A DNA stretch of 64,000 bases, taken from assembly GCF_014837245.1 (NCBI RefSeq), contig NZ_JACYFU010000001.1:496001-560000 (forward strand). The letters run 5' to 3'. How positions within the stretch are numbered: position 1 is the first letter of the stretch; each line of letters starts with the position of its first letter. Source of the DNA: Devosia oryzisoli (GTDB lineage Bacteria > Pseudomonadota > Alphaproteobacteria > Rhizobiales > Devosiaceae). Under the pieces are notes generated by a model. The model worked only from the letters and a program-made list of their open reading frames with translations. It made no database searches and was not told where the DNA came from. Shown piece by piece: positions 43,473 to 53,764 of the stretch. Both the position numbers and the translations under genes were made by a program.

Positions 43473-44276
43473 ATGGGTGTTCAGCCCATCTCCATTCCGC
43501 AAAGCCTGGCCTACGTCCTGTCATCGGCAGGCGACCGGAATGGTGTGGACTTTTCCTACCTGTTGCAGACCGCGATGCGCGAAAGCAGCCTCAATCCCAC
43601 GGCCAAAGCCAGCACGTCATCGGCTGTTGGCCTCTTCCAGTTCCTCGAGGGCACCTGGCTACAGACCCTCAAAGAGCAGGGGCCGGCTCTCGGCTACGGG
43701 GACTATGCCGGTCAGATCACGCGAAGCCGCAGCGGCGATTATGTAGTGCAGGACCCGGCGAAACGAGCCCAAATCCTGGCGCTGCGTGAAGATCCCAAGA
43801 TAGCCGCGGACATGGCCGCTGCCTTCACAAGGGCCAATGGAGACTACCTCAAAGCCAGGTTCGGCAGGATGCCCAGCGCAGGCGAACTCTATATCGCGCA
43901 CTTTCTGGGGCCGCAGGGCGCGGAGCGTCTGTTCAATGCCGGTCTGCAGAACCCCGACCAGATTGCCGCCGCGCTATTCCCCAAGCAGGCCGAGGCGAAC
44001 CCTTCCATTTTCTACTCCGACACGGGGGCGCGGACCATTCGCGAGGTGTACCGCGTTCTTGTGGCCAAGCACGGATCGGAGACCGGTCCGGCATTCGTGG
44101 CGCAGCAGATGGCGGGGCAGGGAGGCACTCCTGCCAAACCTGCCGAGCCGCCTCTTCCGTCGCGCTTTTCGCAAGAAAACATGTCCTTTACCGGCCTTTT
44201 CAAGACCGAGCCAGAGAAGCCGGCTGACGAGGCTCCTGGAAGTGCGGCATTCTTTACCCAGCTGTACGGACAGTGA
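43473..44276 (+). CDS. Lytic transglycosylase (SLT-like), no signal peptide
   Basis: 267 residues. The lysozyme-like core has the catalytic Glu in AMRESSLNPTAKASTSSAVG, then LFQFLEGTWLQTLKE and AELYIAHFLGPQGAERLF. The C-terminal third is Pro-rich and disordered. No signal peptide is visible, so export would need another route (flagellar-type or the phage-like class). The RBS is weak. The start at 43473 is the only ATG fitting the family N-terminus. Confidence 0.85.
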   Translation: MGVQPISIPQSLAYVLSSAGDRNGVDFSYLLQTAMRESSLNPTAKASTSSAVGLFQFLEGTWLQTLKEQGPALGYGDYAGQITRSRSGDYVVQDPAKRAQILALREDPKIAADMAAAFTRANGDYLKARFGRMPSAGELYIAHFLGPQGAERLFNAGLQNPDQIAAALFPKQAEANPSIFYSDTGARTIREVYRVLVAKHGSETGPAFVAQQMAGQGGTPAKPAEPPLPSRFSQENMSFTGLFKTEPEKPADEAPGSAAFFTQLYGQ

Positions 44277-44370
44277 TTCGAACTGACTGCAATTGTCTGC
44301 GTGATTTTTTGAGGTGCGTTAACATTTGGGGCGCCTAATCGGGCGTCAGTACTCGTCCGGAGGGATGATC

Positions 44371-44514
44371 ATGCGCGATCTCGGTTATCGGTCACATGGG
44401 GCCACGGCGCTTCCGCGCGGGCTAATCATCGGCGGACTGGCGCTCACGTCATGGATCGCCGTGGCCAGCCTCTGGCAGGTCACCCACCTCGTCTTCAGCG
44501 CTATCCTTCGATAA
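44371..44514 (+). CDS. Small single-span membrane protein (47 residues)
   Basis: MRDLGYRSHGATALPRGL then a hydrophobic helix (IIGGLALTSWIAVASLWQV) and a short C-terminus. GGAGGG is placed seven bases before ATG 44371; the ATG at 44365 overlaps that RBS. It is monocistronic between the transglycosylase and DUF2336 genes. No family known. Confidence 0.55.
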   Translation: MRDLGYRSHGATALPRGLIIGGLALTSWIAVASLWQVTHLVFSAILR

Positions 44515-44618
44515 CGCCAAGGGCGCCCTATGGGCGAGACCCCAAGCCCTTCATTATGGTGAACCGTTCCTTAAACTCTGGTCCCTAGAGTGATCTCCGC
44601 TGGAGTGCGGAGAGTAGG

Positions 44619-45821
44619 ATGATCGGCTATCAGGAGTTTGCGCGGCTCAGCCAATCGAGCGACAGCGACGAGCGTGGCCATGCTGCGCATCTGGCAGCTC
44701 TGGCCTATCTCGGCTTCGATGGCCCCGCCGATGAGCACGCGGCACTCTATGCAGCCCTGGTGTCGTTCCTCGACGATCCGTCGGTCAAGGTTCGCGCGGC
44801 GCTGGCTTATGGGCTGCTGCATGCAGAACGGGCGCCGCGGCCGATCCTGCTGGCGCTGATGCATGATAGTGGCGTCATCGCACGTGCAGTGCTCCAGTAT
44901 TCACCCGTGCTGGTGGATGCCGACCTGGTCGGCATGGTGCACACGGCCGATGTCGAGACCCTATTTGCGATTGCTCAGCGCGACAAGATCAGCAGGCGGC
45001 TGGCCCGGGCATTGATCGATCGGGCAGAGGACGGCATCAGTCTCGGCCTGCTTCGCCGCAGCGACGTCGAAATCGACCCGGATCTGTTGGATACGCTCGC
45101 CAACAGGCATGGACAGGATGCCGCCTTCCGCGGGGCCCTGTTGGCCCGAAAGGATCTAGGGGGACATGCGCGCTTGCTTCTGGTGAAGCACGCGACAGAT
45201 GCCTTGAGGGGGTGCCGCATGGTCAGCGGTGCGCTTGCCGCGGAACGGCTCAACAGCATCCTGCGCGACGGCAATGACACCGCGATCTCCGCCATCGGCG
45301 AAGGCGAGGTGTGTCGCAAGGCGCAAGGCTACGTGGAGCAGTTGGTTGGCGCGGAGCGACTCAACACGCGGCTTCTGCTGCATGCCATGGTAACCGGACA
45401 CGTGATGTTCTTTGCGGCGTGCGTCGCAGAACTGGCGGGCGTTTCGCAGACGAAGACCTACTCCATTCTGGAAAGCGGTAGCCGCCCTGCGTTGCGAGCC
45501 CTCTTTGGCCGATGCGGCTTGTCGGCCGCCCTCTGTGGCCTTTTCGTGCGGCTCATCATGCACGCGCGTTCGGCCGACCTGGCCGACGATGTGGCGGCAC
45601 GGCATTTTGTTGTCACGGCGCTGACGGAAGACCTCATCGCGGAGTACGAGGGGGATATTCCCACAGACCTGGAAGAAGCCTTCGCTTATCTCGGAGAGCA
45701 GAACATTGCGCTGGCCCGCAAGGCAGCGCGCGGCGTTATGGCAGCGTTCGCCGAAACGGCGGTCGGGGTCTTGAGCTTGCCCCGTCAAGAAGACGAGCGC
45801 CTGCATCTTCCGGCGGCCTGA
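44619..45821 (+). CDS. DUF2336-family helical-repeat protein
   Basis: 400 residues of HEAT-like helical repeats, with AALAYLGFDGPADEHAALYA and SFLDDPSVKVRAALAYGLLH at the start and TALTEDLIAEYEGDIPTDLE near the end. It matches the alphaproteobacterial DUF2336 family (uncharacterised; some members are linked to signalling). The stop of this gene and that of nadK are 3 bases apart and converge. Confidence 0.85.
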   Translation: MIGYQEFARLSQSSDSDERGHAAHLAALAYLGFDGPADEHAALYAALVSFLDDPSVKVRAALAYGLLHAERAPRPILLALMHDSGVIARAVLQYSPVLVDADLVGMVHTADVETLFAIAQRDKISRRLARALIDRAEDGISLGLLRRSDVEIDPDLLDTLANRHGQDAAFRGALLARKDLGGHARLLLVKHATDALRGCRMVSGALAAERLNSILRDGNDTAISAIGEGEVCRKAQGYVEQLVGAERLNTRLLLHAMVTGHVMFFAACVAELAGVSQTKTYSILESGSRPALRALFGRCGLSAALCGLFVRLIMHARSADLADDVAARHFVVTALTEDLIAEYEGDIPTDLEEAFAYLGEQNIALARKAARGVMAAFAETAVGVLSLPRQEDERLHLPAA

Positions 45822-45824
45822 CCC

Positions 45825-46586
45825 TTAAAACTTGAACTGCTCGCTCAGGACCCGTTCTTCAAGGCTGGTGCCGGGGTCGAACATGAGCGTGACGCCGTGC
45901 GATCTATCCTCGCGCACCGTCACCTCCTGCACGTTCTGGTATTCCACGTTGTCAGCCACCGCACTGACGGGACGCTTGTCCGGCTCCTGCATCGCAAAGG
46001 TCACCACGGCGCGATTGGACAAGATGGCGCCGCGCCAGCGTCGCGGCCGGAACGGTGAGATCGGTGTCAGGGCCAGAAGCGGCGCTTCGATCGGCAGGAT
46101 CGGGCCGTGTGCAGACAGGTTGTACGCCGTTGAACCCGCCGGGGTGGAGAGTAGGATGCCGTCGCAGATCAGTTCGTCGAGGCGCACTTCGCCATCCACC
46201 GAAATCCGGATCTTTGCGGCCTGGTGGGTAGAGCGGAAGAGCGACACCTCATTGATGGCAAGGGCTGTGCGCGTGGCGCCGGATGCATCGCGGACGCTCA
46301 TGGAGAGCGGAAAGATGCGCGTGCGTTGCGCCGCCTCGAGCTTTTGCAGGAGGTCGTCCTCGGCAAAGCCGTTCATCATGAACCCCACGGAGCCGAAGTT
46401 CATGCCGTAGACTGGTATGCCCAGTTCCATCACCGCGTGCAGCGTCTGCAGCATCAGCCCATCGCCGCCGAGCGCAACGACGACATCAGCGTCCTCGATC
46501 CGGGCTTGCCCATAGCGCTCGTGGAGGCGTCTGGCCGCGGCCTCGGCGCCGGCGGTCTGGTTGGTGACGAAATGGACCTTGAGCAT
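45825..46586 (-). CDS. nadK: NAD kinase
   Basis: 253 residues; phosphorylates NAD to NADP. The GGDG motif is VVALGGDGLMLQTLHAV, with NFGSVGFMMNGF, the conserved STPAGSTAYNLSAHGP and the ILSNRA strand. ATG 46586 is the family start; a longer frame from 46622 is rejected. It is convergent with DUF2336 and followed on the same strand (upstream) by tRNA-Thr. Confidence 0.95.
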   Translation of the reverse strand: MLKVHFVTNQTAGAEAAARRLHERYGQARIEDADVVVALGGDGLMLQTLHAVMELGIPVYGMNFGSVGFMMNGFAEDDLLQKLEAAQRTRIFPLSMSVRDASGATRTALAINEVSLFRSTHQAAKIRISVDGEVRLDELICDGILLSTPAGSTAYNLSAHGPILPIEAPLLALTPISPFRPRRWRGAILSNRAVVTFAMQEPDKRPVSAVADNVEYQNVQEVTVREDRSHGVTLMFDPGTSLEERVLSEQFKF

Positions 46587-46665
46587 GCGACACCAGCCCC
46601 CCGAACCGGGCTCACCTAGCATGCCAGGATAAGACAGGCCAGATGGCGGGTGCGTTTTGAGGGGA

Positions 46666-46741
<76 letters not shown>

Positions 46742-46752
46742 ATGGGGAGCCG

Positions 46753-46780
46753 TTTATCATTGAGTGAGGGCCCAACACAA
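46753..46780 (-). promoter_or_regulatory. Candidate promoter of tRNA-Thr
   Basis: On the minus strand TTGTGT (46780-46775) and GATAAA (46758-46753) are 16 bases apart, with the second 11 bases before the tRNA 5' end. The match to a housekeeping promoter is weak but the spacing is right. The rest of the 288-base gap to cysD shows no ORF or other element I can support. Confidence 0.3.
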
Positions 46781-47029
46781 CTGCTGTTGTCGTCGGACGG
46801 GGCGGCGAGTGCCGAAACTTTTTTTGCGCGTCGGCTCGGGATTGCGCATTGGGAATGCGCCGGTCGGGACAGCGGGAGAGGGGTTTGGCGTGAGCTGCCA
46901 GTGACGTGGATGAACTTGCTGCAACGCCTTGTTCTGTCAGGGTTTCCACCTGTTTCAAGCTTGTGATGAGGGAATGTCGCGCGGTACTTAGACCCCCATC
47001 GGTGGGAACAGTTTGCACAGGAACGGCGC

Positions 47030-47941
47030 ATGGTGGACGGGCAGCGTTTGAGCCATCTTCAGGCCCTCGAGGCCGAGAGCATCGAAATCCTGCGCGAGGT
47101 CGCCGCCAGCTTCGAGCGGCCGGTGATGATGTACTCCATCGGCAAGGATTCGAGCGTCCTGCTGCATCTCGCGCGGAAGGCCTTTTACCCCGGCAAGATC
47201 CCGTTTCCACTGCTGCACGTGAACACCACTTTCAAGTTCAGGGAGATGATCGCTTTCCGCGATCGGACAGCGGAGGAGTACGGCTTCGAACTCATCTCGC
47301 ATACCAATCCCGAAGGGCTACGTGACGGGATCAACCCTTTCGACCACGGGTCTTCGCGCTACACGGACATCATGAAGACCCAGGCGCTGCGTCAGGCGCT
47401 CAACGCGGGGCGGTACGATGCCGCCGTTGGCGGTGCGCGGCGGGACGAGGAAAAAAGCCGGGCCAAGGAGCGCGTCTTTTCACACCGCAATGCCAGCCAT
47501 GCCTGGGACCCGAAGAACCAGCGTCCCGAACTGTGGCGGGTGTTCAACACGCGGCTCCATCCGGGCGAGAGCATGCGTGTCTTCCCGATCTCGAACTGGA
47601 CTGAACTCGATGTGTGGACCTACATCTACGCCGAGGACATTCCCATCGTGCCGCTCTACTTCGCCAAGCCGCGGCCGGTGGTGGAGCGGTCCGGCACGCT
47701 GATCATGGTGGACGATGAGCGGCTGCCGCTGGCCCCTGGGGAAACGCCGCGGATGGAAACGGTGCGGTTCCGGACACTGGGCTGCTATCCGTTGACCGGT
47801 GCCATCCGCTCAACTGCCGCCGATCTTCCCTCGATCATCATGGAAATGCAGGCCAGCCGAACGTCCGAGCGCGAAGGCCGCCTGATCGACAGCGACTCGG
47901 TTGGGTCGATGGAAAAGAAAAAGCAGGAAGGGTATTTCTAA
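47030..47941 (+). CDS. cysD: Sulfate adenylyltransferase subunit 2
   Basis: 303 residues; catalytic subunit that forms APS from sulfate and ATP. The PP-loop is [20 protein letters not shown], with the family motifs [29 protein letters not shown] and the C-terminal [10 protein letters not shown]. Start ATG 47030. It is the first gene of the cysD-cysNC operon; two bases separate it from the next gene. Confidence 0.96.
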   Translation: MVDGQRLSHLQALEAESIEILREVAASFERPVMMYSIGKDSSVLLHLARKAFYPGKIPFPLLHVNTTFKFREMIAFRDRTAEEYGFELISHTNPEGLRDGINPFDHGSSRYTDIMKTQALRQALNAGRYDAAVGGARRDEEKSRAKERVFSHRNASHAWDPKNQRPELWRVFNTRLHPGESMRVFPISNWTELDVWTYIYAEDIPIVPLYFAKPRPVVERSGTLIMVDDERLPLAPGETPRMETVRFRTLGCYPLTGAIRSTAADLPSIIMEMQASRTSEREGRLIDSDSVGSMEKKKQEGYF

Positions 47942-47943
47942 TC

Positions 47944-49830
47944 ATGACCCTGGCCATGGCGACGCCCGATACCGACCTCGATCTGTGGCTTGAGCAACAG
48001 ACCGGAAAGTCCCTGCTGCGCTTCCTGACGTGCGGCAGCGTTGACGACGGCAAGTCGACGCTGATCGGCCGGTTGCTCTACGACAGCCAACTGGTGCTGG
48101 ACGATCAGCTGGCGAGCCTGCGCAACGAGTCGCGCAACCGATCGGTGGGCGAAGAAGGCATCGACTTCTCCCTGCTTGTGGATGGGCTTTCCGCCGAACG
48201 CGAGCAGGGCATCACCATCGATGTGGCCTACCGCTTCTTCTCCACCCACAAGCGCAAGTTCATCGTTGCCGACACGCCGGGGCACGAGCAGTACACCCGC
48301 AACATGGCCACGGGCGCATCCAATGCCGATCTTGCCCTGGTGCTGATCGACGCGCGCAAGGGCATCCTGACCCAGACGCGGCGCCACAGCTTTATCCTCT
48401 CCCTCGTGGGCGTGAAACACGTGGTGCTGGTGGTCAACAAGATCGACCTGGTCGATTACGACCAGGACGTATTTCACCGGATCGTTGCCGAGTATCGCGC
48501 CTTCGCCGAACCTCTAGGGTTCAAGACCCTGCAGGCTGTTCCTGTCTCGGCATTGAGGGGCGACAACATCCTCAGGTCGAGCGAGAGAACCGCCTGGTTC
48601 AACGGCGCGGCCCTGGTGCCCTATCTCGAAAGCATCGAGGTCGCCGAGGACCGCGTTGCGGCCGATTTTCGCTTCTCGGTGCAGTGGGTAAACCGGCCAA
48701 ACCTCGATTTTCGTGGATTTTCTGGAACAGTGCTCTCAGGTGAGATTGCAGTCGGCGACGAGGTGCTGGTGGCTGCCTCTCGCAAGCTGGCCGTCGTTTC
48801 GCGCATTGTCACCTTGGATGGCGATCTCGATACCGCCATCGCCGGGCAGGCGGTGACACTGGTGCTTGACCGCGAGATCGACGTCTCCCGCGGTGACGTG
48901 CTGGCGCGGCCGGGGAAGGTGCCGGAGTTTTCCAACCAGTTCCAGGCGCGCCTCATTTGGATGAACGAGGAGCCGGCCTATCCAGGGCGCTCCTATCTCC
49001 TCAAGCTTGGTGCGCAAGTGGTTCCAGCGACGATCACGGACCTCAAATTCCGCACCAACGTCAATACGCTGGAAAACGGTGCGGCCACCAAGCTCGACCT
49101 TAACGAGGTCGGCACGGTCACAATCGCCACCGACCGCGCGATTGCCTTCGACCCCTATGCGAACAATCCCCTGAGCGGCGGTTTCATCCTGATCGACCGG
49201 TTGTCCAACGCCACGGTCGGCGCAGGCACCGTCTCCTACGGGCTGCGCCGTGCCCAGAACCTGACCTATCAGACGTTTGACGTGAACCGGCAGGTGCGCG
49301 CGCAGATGAAAGGGCAGGACGCCCAGATTGTCTGGTTCACCGGCCTTTCAGGCTCCGGGAAGTCCACCATCGCCAATCTCCTTGAAAAGCGGCTCACGGC
49401 CGAGGGGCGGCATTGCTACATTCTCGACGGCGACAATGTGCGGCACGGGCTCAACAAGGATCTGGGCTTCACCGAGGCGGCGCGGGTTGAGAACATCCGC
49501 CGTGTCGCCGAGGTGGCCCGGCTCATGGCCGATGCCGGCCTCATCGTCATTGTTTCGTTCATCTCGCCTTTCGAGAATGAACGCCGGTTGGCGCGCGAGA
49601 TCGCAGGAGGGGTCCGGTTCACCGAAGTTTACGTCGATACGCCGCTCTCGGTAGTCGAGCAGCGCGACCCCAAAGGTCTCTACAAGCGCGCGCGGGCAGG
49701 GGAGATCAAGAACTTCACCGGCATCGACTCGCCATTCGAAGTGCCTGAAGACCCTGAGATCGTGCTGCATGGCGGGGACGAGACGCCAAGCGAGCTGGCG
49801 GATCGGCTGCACGCCTGGCTCAAGATCTAG
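47944..49830 (+). CDS. cysNC: Bifunctional sulfate adenylyltransferase subunit 1 / APS kinase (CysN-CysC fusion)
   Basis: 628 residues. The N-terminal elongation-factor-like GTPase (CysN) has GSVDDGKST at 31-39, DTPGHE and NKIDLVD. The C-terminal APS kinase (CysC) has the P-loop GLSGSGKST at 467-475 and GDNVRHGLNKDLGFTEAAR. It drives sulfate activation with GTP and phosphorylates APS to PAPS. The fusion is common in Hyphomicrobiales. The stop overlaps the convergent ROK-gene stop within bases 49827-49830. Confidence 0.96.
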   Translation: MTLAMATPDTDLDLWLEQQTGKSLLRFLTCGSVDDGKSTLIGRLLYDSQLVLDDQLASLRNESRNRSVGEEGIDFSLLVDGLSAEREQGITIDVAYRFFSTHKRKFIVADTPGHEQYTRNMATGASNADLALVLIDARKGILTQTRRHSFILSLVGVKHVVLVVNKIDLVDYDQDVFHRIVAEYRAFAEPLGFKTLQAVPVSALRGDNILRSSERTAWFNGAALVPYLESIEVAEDRVAADFRFSVQWVNRPNLDFRGFSGTVLSGEIAVGDEVLVAASRKLAVVSRIVTLDGDLDTAIAGQAVTLVLDREIDVSRGDVLARPGKVPEFSNQFQARLIWMNEEPAYPGRSYLLKLGAQVVPATITDLKFRTNVNTLENGAATKLDLNEVGTVTIATDRAIAFDPYANNPLSGGFILIDRLSNATVGAGTVSYGLRRAQNLTYQTFDVNRQVRAQMKGQDAQIVWFTGLSGSGKSTIANLLEKRLTAEGRHCYILDGDNVRHGLNKDLGFTEAARVENIRRVAEVARLMADAGLIVIVSFISPFENERRLAREIAGGVRFTEVYVDTPLSVVEQRDPKGLYKRARAGEIKNFTGIDSPFEVPEDPEIVLHGGDETPSELADRLHAWLKI

Positions 49831-51065
49831 CTCGCTTCCGCCCGCGCCGCCGATGGCAGGCCGGCAAAGTCGTTCTGATCGATATCGGCAAGCGTCTTCA
49901 TCAGAAGGCCGCGGAAAATGGGTTCCTTCTCGTCGCGGTGGGCGATGACCTGGGGGAGGCCATTGACCTGGCACACTAGCGAGGCGGCTAGGGCGCGGTC
50001 GATCTCGGGGCGCATCAGTTCGAGCGCGTGAGAGCCTGGGCCAACGATCAGGATGTGTGACGGGTCGTAAATGGCCAGCATGCGGCTCAGCCCATAGCCG
50101 AGAGCGCAACCAGCCGTGTTGAAGGCATGGATTGCACTACGGTCGCCCAGCTGTGCGCGTTGAATCAGAGCGCGATACTGTTCCGGCGGCACTGTGGCCG
50201 CTGGTGGCGTCGTTTCGCGAACCGAGTACGCCGTTCGCAAGACCGCATAGTCGGCAGCGTAGGCTTCGATGCAGCCCCGCATGCCGCAGCGGCACAGGGC
50301 TCCTTCCGGCGCATGGTTCATATGGCCGAACTCGGTGCCGCCGCTGTCTTCCCGACCCAGCGCCTGTCCGCGAAAACTGACGCCCATCGCCACGGTTGAG
50401 CCGACGAAGACAGTCGCAACGCTCTTGTCGAACAGGTCCGGGTCGAGCCAGCGTGCGCCCTCGGCAAGAAGCCTGCCGCGCTTGTGCAAGGTGACGGTAG
50501 CGCCTGCCAGTTGCGCAAGGTCTTCAACAAAAGGCTTGCCGGCCAGATCGGCAACGGGCGACCATTTGAGGCCACGGCCGGCGCTATCGAGGATGCCCTG
50601 GACGGAGATGGCCACACGGCGCAGGGTGGGAGCGGCCTCCGGGCTGCGCTCCAGCAATGTCTGGATTCGCTGCGCGAAGAATCGGTCGGGCGGCAGGGTG
50701 GCGAATACCCCGACCGGCATCTCGCTTTCCAGCCGGTCCACCAGCACGCCACCATAGTCGACCAGCGACAGGCGCAGCCTGTTGACGTCCATCTCAATCA
50801 GGGCCGCATGGGCGGCGCGGCGTGTAAACCCCACCAGCGTTGCAGGACGGCCCCGGCTGCGCCCGTCCGGGCGTTCGGCCGGAAGGTCCTGTACCAGCCC
50901 CTGCGCCACTAGGTCTTGGCTGATGGCCGTGATGCTGGCGTGACTGAGGCCTGTCAGGGCGGCCAAGGCTGTGCGCGATTGTGATCCGTGCAGACGCAGC
51001 GCCCCCAGCACCAGACCGCGATTTTGGCGTCGCACGCTGTCGCTGTCGCTGACTGTGCGCGTCAC
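49827..51065 (-). CDS. ROK-family transcriptional repressor (XylR-like)
   Basis: 412 residues. The N-terminal winged helix-turn-helix ([20 protein letters not shown] and [19 protein letters not shown]) is followed by the sugar-kinase-fold ROK domain with zinc ligands in [20 protein letters not shown] and [13 protein letters not shown]. The start is GTG 51065, with GGGAGG seven bases upstream. It is divergent from xylF, so it probably represses the transporter in the absence of sugar (inference); an inverted repeat lies in the gap. Confidence 0.9.
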   Translation of the reverse strand: MTRTVSDSDSVRRQNRGLVLGALRLHGSQSRTALAALTGLSHASITAISQDLVAQGLVQDLPAERPDGRSRGRPATLVGFTRRAAHAALIEMDVNRLRLSLVDYGGVLVDRLESEMPVGVFATLPPDRFFAQRIQTLLERSPEAAPTLRRVAISVQGILDSAGRGLKWSPVADLAGKPFVEDLAQLAGATVTLHKRGRLLAEGARWLDPDLFDKSVATVFVGSTVAMGVSFRGQALGREDSGGTEFGHMNHAPEGALCRCGMRGCIEAYAADYAVLRTAYSVRETTPPAATVPPEQYRALIQRAQLGDRSAIHAFNTAGCALGYGLSRMLAIYDPSHILIVGPGSHALELMRPEIDRALAASLVCQVNGLPQVIAHRDEKEPIFRGLLMKTLADIDQNDFAGLPSAARAEAS

Positions 51066-51180
51066 CCATGCCCTCCCTGTTTCCGCATCACTCACCAACA
51101 AGGCTGTTGTATGCCACGATCGCATCGCGCCGCGACAGCCGAGATTGACGTTGACAGCATTGTTGCCGCCGTGCCACTTC

Positions 51181-51201
51181 TTTTTTCGAGCGTTGAAAAA
51201 A
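51181..51201. promoter_or_regulatory. Inverted repeat TTTTTTC-N7-GAAAAAA, candidate ROK operator
   Basis: TTTTTTC (51181-51187), spacer GAGCGTT, GAAAAAA (51195-51201). It is the only strong palindrome in the 226-base ROK/xylF gap, 90 bases before the xylF ATG. A TTGACA at 51151-51156 could be a -35 element; no good -10 is clear. Confidence 0.5.
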
Positions 51202-51291
51202 TGCTCTTTGGCACGGGTTGAGGAGCCGCGTGCAGGGCTTCTTGCCACTTTGCAAGGGGGGTCGTTGCTCGGCCCCATTAGGGAGGACATT

Positions 51292-52326
51292 ATGAACAAG
51301 TTTGCAGCCATTCTGCTGGCTACGACTGTGCTTACCGGCGCGGCCGTTGCTCAGGACAAGATCACCGTCGGCGTGAGTTGGAACAACTTCCAGGAAGAAC
51401 GCTGGAAAACGGACGAGGCAGCCATCAAGTCCGCGCTCGAAGCGGCAGGGGCCGAGTACATCTCGGCTGACGCCCAGTCGTCCGCATCCAAGCAACTGAC
51501 CGATATCGAGAGTCTCATCAGCCAGGGTGCGGACGCACTGATCGTTCTGGCCCAGGATAGCGACGCGATCGGGCCTGCTGTTGCCGCCGCGGTGGCCGAA
51601 GGCATTCCGGTGGTCGGCTATGACCGCCTGATCGAGAACCCGGACGCGTTCTATCTGACTTTCGACAACAAGGAAGTGGGCCGCATGCAGGCCCAGGGCG
51701 TGTTCGACGTGCAGCCGGAAGGCAATTACGTCTTCATCAAGGGCAACTCGGCCGATCCCAACGCCGACTTCCTGTTTGCCGGCCAGATGGAAGTCCTCCA
51801 GGACGCCATCGACTCTGGCGCGATCAAGAATGTGGGCGAAGCCTACACCGACAATTGGAACCCCGAAGTCGCCCAGGCGAACATGGAACAGTTCCTGACC
51901 GCCAACAACAACGAGGTTGACGCTGTGGTTGCCTCGAACGATGGCACGGCCGGTGGCGCTATTGCAGCGCTCGCAGCGCAGGGCCTTGCTGGTTCGGTGC
52001 CTGTTTCGGGCCAGGACGGCGACCATGCCGCGCTCAACCGCATCGCGCTCGGCACGCAGACCGTGTCGGTCTGGAAGGACGCGCGCGAACTGGGCAAGAA
52101 GGCTGCGGAAATCGCGGTCGAACTGGCCGGTGGCAAGGCTCTCGGCGAGGTCACGGATGCGGTGAAGTTCTCTGACGGCCCGAACAAGATCGAGATGAAC
52201 GCCGTGCTGCTGCCTCCCGTGCCGATCACCCGGGACAACCTCAACGTCGTTATCGACGCGGGTTGGGTGAGCAAGGACGTTGTTTGTCAGGGCGTCGCTG
52301 CTGGCACCGTTGCCGCGTGTGACTAA
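51292..52326 (+). CDS. xylF: D-xylose-binding periplasmic protein
   Basis: 344 residues. Signal peptide [20 protein letters not shown], then a periplasmic-binding-protein fold close to Xyl[58 protein letters not shown] and [20 protein letters not shown]. Delivers xylose (or a related pentose) to the XylHG transporter. GGGAGG lies six bases before the ATG. Confidence 0.93.
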   Translation: MNKFAAILLATTVLTGAAVAQDKITVGVSWNNFQEERWKTDEAAIKSALEAAGAEYISADAQSSASKQLTDIESLISQGADALIVLAQDSDAIGPAVAAAVAEGIPVVGYDRLIENPDAFYLTFDNKEVGRMQAQGVFDVQPEGNYVFIKGNSADPNADFLFAGQMEVLQDAIDSGAIKNVGEAYTDNWNPEVAQANMEQFLTANNNEVDAVVASNDGTAGGAIAALAAQGLAGSVPVSGQDGDHAALNRIALGTQTVSVWKDARELGKKAAEIAVELAGGKALGEVTDAVKFSDGPNKIEMNAVLLPPVPITRDNLNVVIDAGWVSKDVVCQGVAAGTVAACD

Positions 52327-52437
52327 GTCCAATCTGTACTAGACCGATCCGGCGTGCCGTGGCGTTCGCGCTGCGGCACGCCGATGATTGATGCTCGTTC
52401 CGCTCTGCCGGACGGACGAATTCTACGGGAGACCCCA

Positions 52438-53754
52438 ATGGCCGAGCATGCTCTCTCGAGCCCCGTGCACCCGAGCAGCCACGCGCGGAACGCCCTGCAG
52501 CGGTTTCTGAGTGCCACTGAAGTCGATACGCGCCTGCTGGGTATGATCGGCGCCTTGGCCATTATCTGGGTCGGCTTCAACATTTTTTCCGGCGGGCTGT
52601 TCCTCACGCCACGCAATCTGTGGAATCTTTCGGTGCAGACCGCCTCTGTTGCCGTGATGGTGACGGGCATGGTGCTGGTCATCGTCACGCGCAATATCGA
52701 CCTGTCCGTCGGCTCCATCCTGGGCCTGGTCGGCATGGTGATGGGCGTGATGCAGACCTCGTTCTTCCCTGTGCAACTGGGCCTTGGGCTCGGTCATCCC
52801 TTGATCTGGGTGTTGTCGCTGGCGGTGGGGTTGGCGGTGGGTACGGGGATCGGGGCGTTGCAGGGCGTCATCATCGCCTATCTGCGCGTGCCGGCGTTCA
52901 TCGTCACCCTTGGTGGCTATCTGGTGTGGCGCGGGGCCGCATGGTGGGTCACCGCGGGCCGAACCGTTGCGCCGATGGACTCCACCTTCCAGCTCATGGG
53001 CGGCGGACCCGGTGGCTCGGTAGGCGCTTTCTGGAGCTGGGTGGTCGGCATTCTCGCCTGCGTAGCCATCGTCGTTGGCCTTCTCCTGGGGCGCCGCCAG
53101 CGCCAGCGATTCAAGTTTCCGCAGCGTCCCGTGTGGGCGGAGGTGGTGTTGGGCGTTTTGGGCTGCGGGGCGACCATCGGTGCCGTTCTGATCGCCAATG
53201 CCTACCCTTGGCCCACGCGCATCGCCGCAAACTTTGCCGAGGCGAACGGCCTGGATGTGCCAGAGGGTGGGCTCTTCATCTCGCATGGCATCGCAATCCC
53301 GGTGCTGATGGCAATCGGCGTGGGCGTGGTCATGACCTTCCTTGCCACCCGCACACGCTTCGGCCGATATGTTTATGCAATGGGTGGCAACCCCGAAGCG
53401 GCTGAGTTGGCCGGCATCAACACGCGCTGGGTGACGGTCAAGATTTTCATGCTGATGGGCGCGCTCTGCGCCATCGCCGCCGCCATTTCCACCGCGCGTC
53501 TCAATGCTGCCACCAACGCGCTTGGCACGCTCGACGAGCTTTATGTCATTGCGGCGGCGGTGATCGGCGGAACGTCGCTGGCCGGGGGCGTCGGAACGAT
53601 TGCGGGCGCGCTGCTCGGGGCTGTGGTCATGCAGTCGCTGCAATCGGGCATGGTGCTGATGGGACTCGACAGTCCGCTGCAATCCATCGTCGTCGGCATC
53701 GTGTTGGTGTTCGCGGTGTGGCTCGACACGCTTTACCGCCGGAACAAGTACTAG
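52438..53754 (+). CDS. xylH: Xylose-type ABC transporter permease
   Basis: 438 residues with about ten membrane spans. Conserved permease features are [34 protein letters not shown] and the EAA-like loop [16 protein letters not shown], with [18 protein letters not shown] near the end. The long form is typical of XylH. GGGAGA lies six bases before ATG 52438; the frame from 52354 is too long. It follows xylF by 111 bases and precedes xylG by 10 bases. Confidence 0.92.
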   Translation: MAEHALSSPVHPSSHARNALQRFLSATEVDTRLLGMIGALAIIWVGFNIFSGGLFLTPRNLWNLSVQTASVAVMVTGMVLVIVTRNIDLSVGSILGLVGMVMGVMQTSFFPVQLGLGLGHPLIWVLSLAVGLAVGTGIGALQGVIIAYLRVPAFIVTLGGYLVWRGAAWWVTAGRTVAPMDSTFQLMGGGPGGSVGAFWSWVVGILACVAIVVGLLLGRRQRQRFKFPQRPVWAEVVLGVLGCGATIGAVLIANAYPWPTRIAANFAEANGLDVPEGGLFISHGIAIPVLMAIGVGVVMTFLATRTRFGRYVYAMGGNPEAAELAGINTRWVTVKIFMLMGALCAIAAAISTARLNAATNALGTLDELYVIAAAVIGGTSLAGGVGTIAGALLGAVVMQSLQSGMVLMGLDSPLQSIVVGIVLVFAVWLDTLYRRNKY

Positions 53755-53764
53755 GAGTTGCGTC

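Noticed and set aside
44524-44536. Hairpin CGCCC-TAT-GGGCG before DUF2336
   Set aside because: Only five base pairs with no U-tract; too weak to call a terminator.
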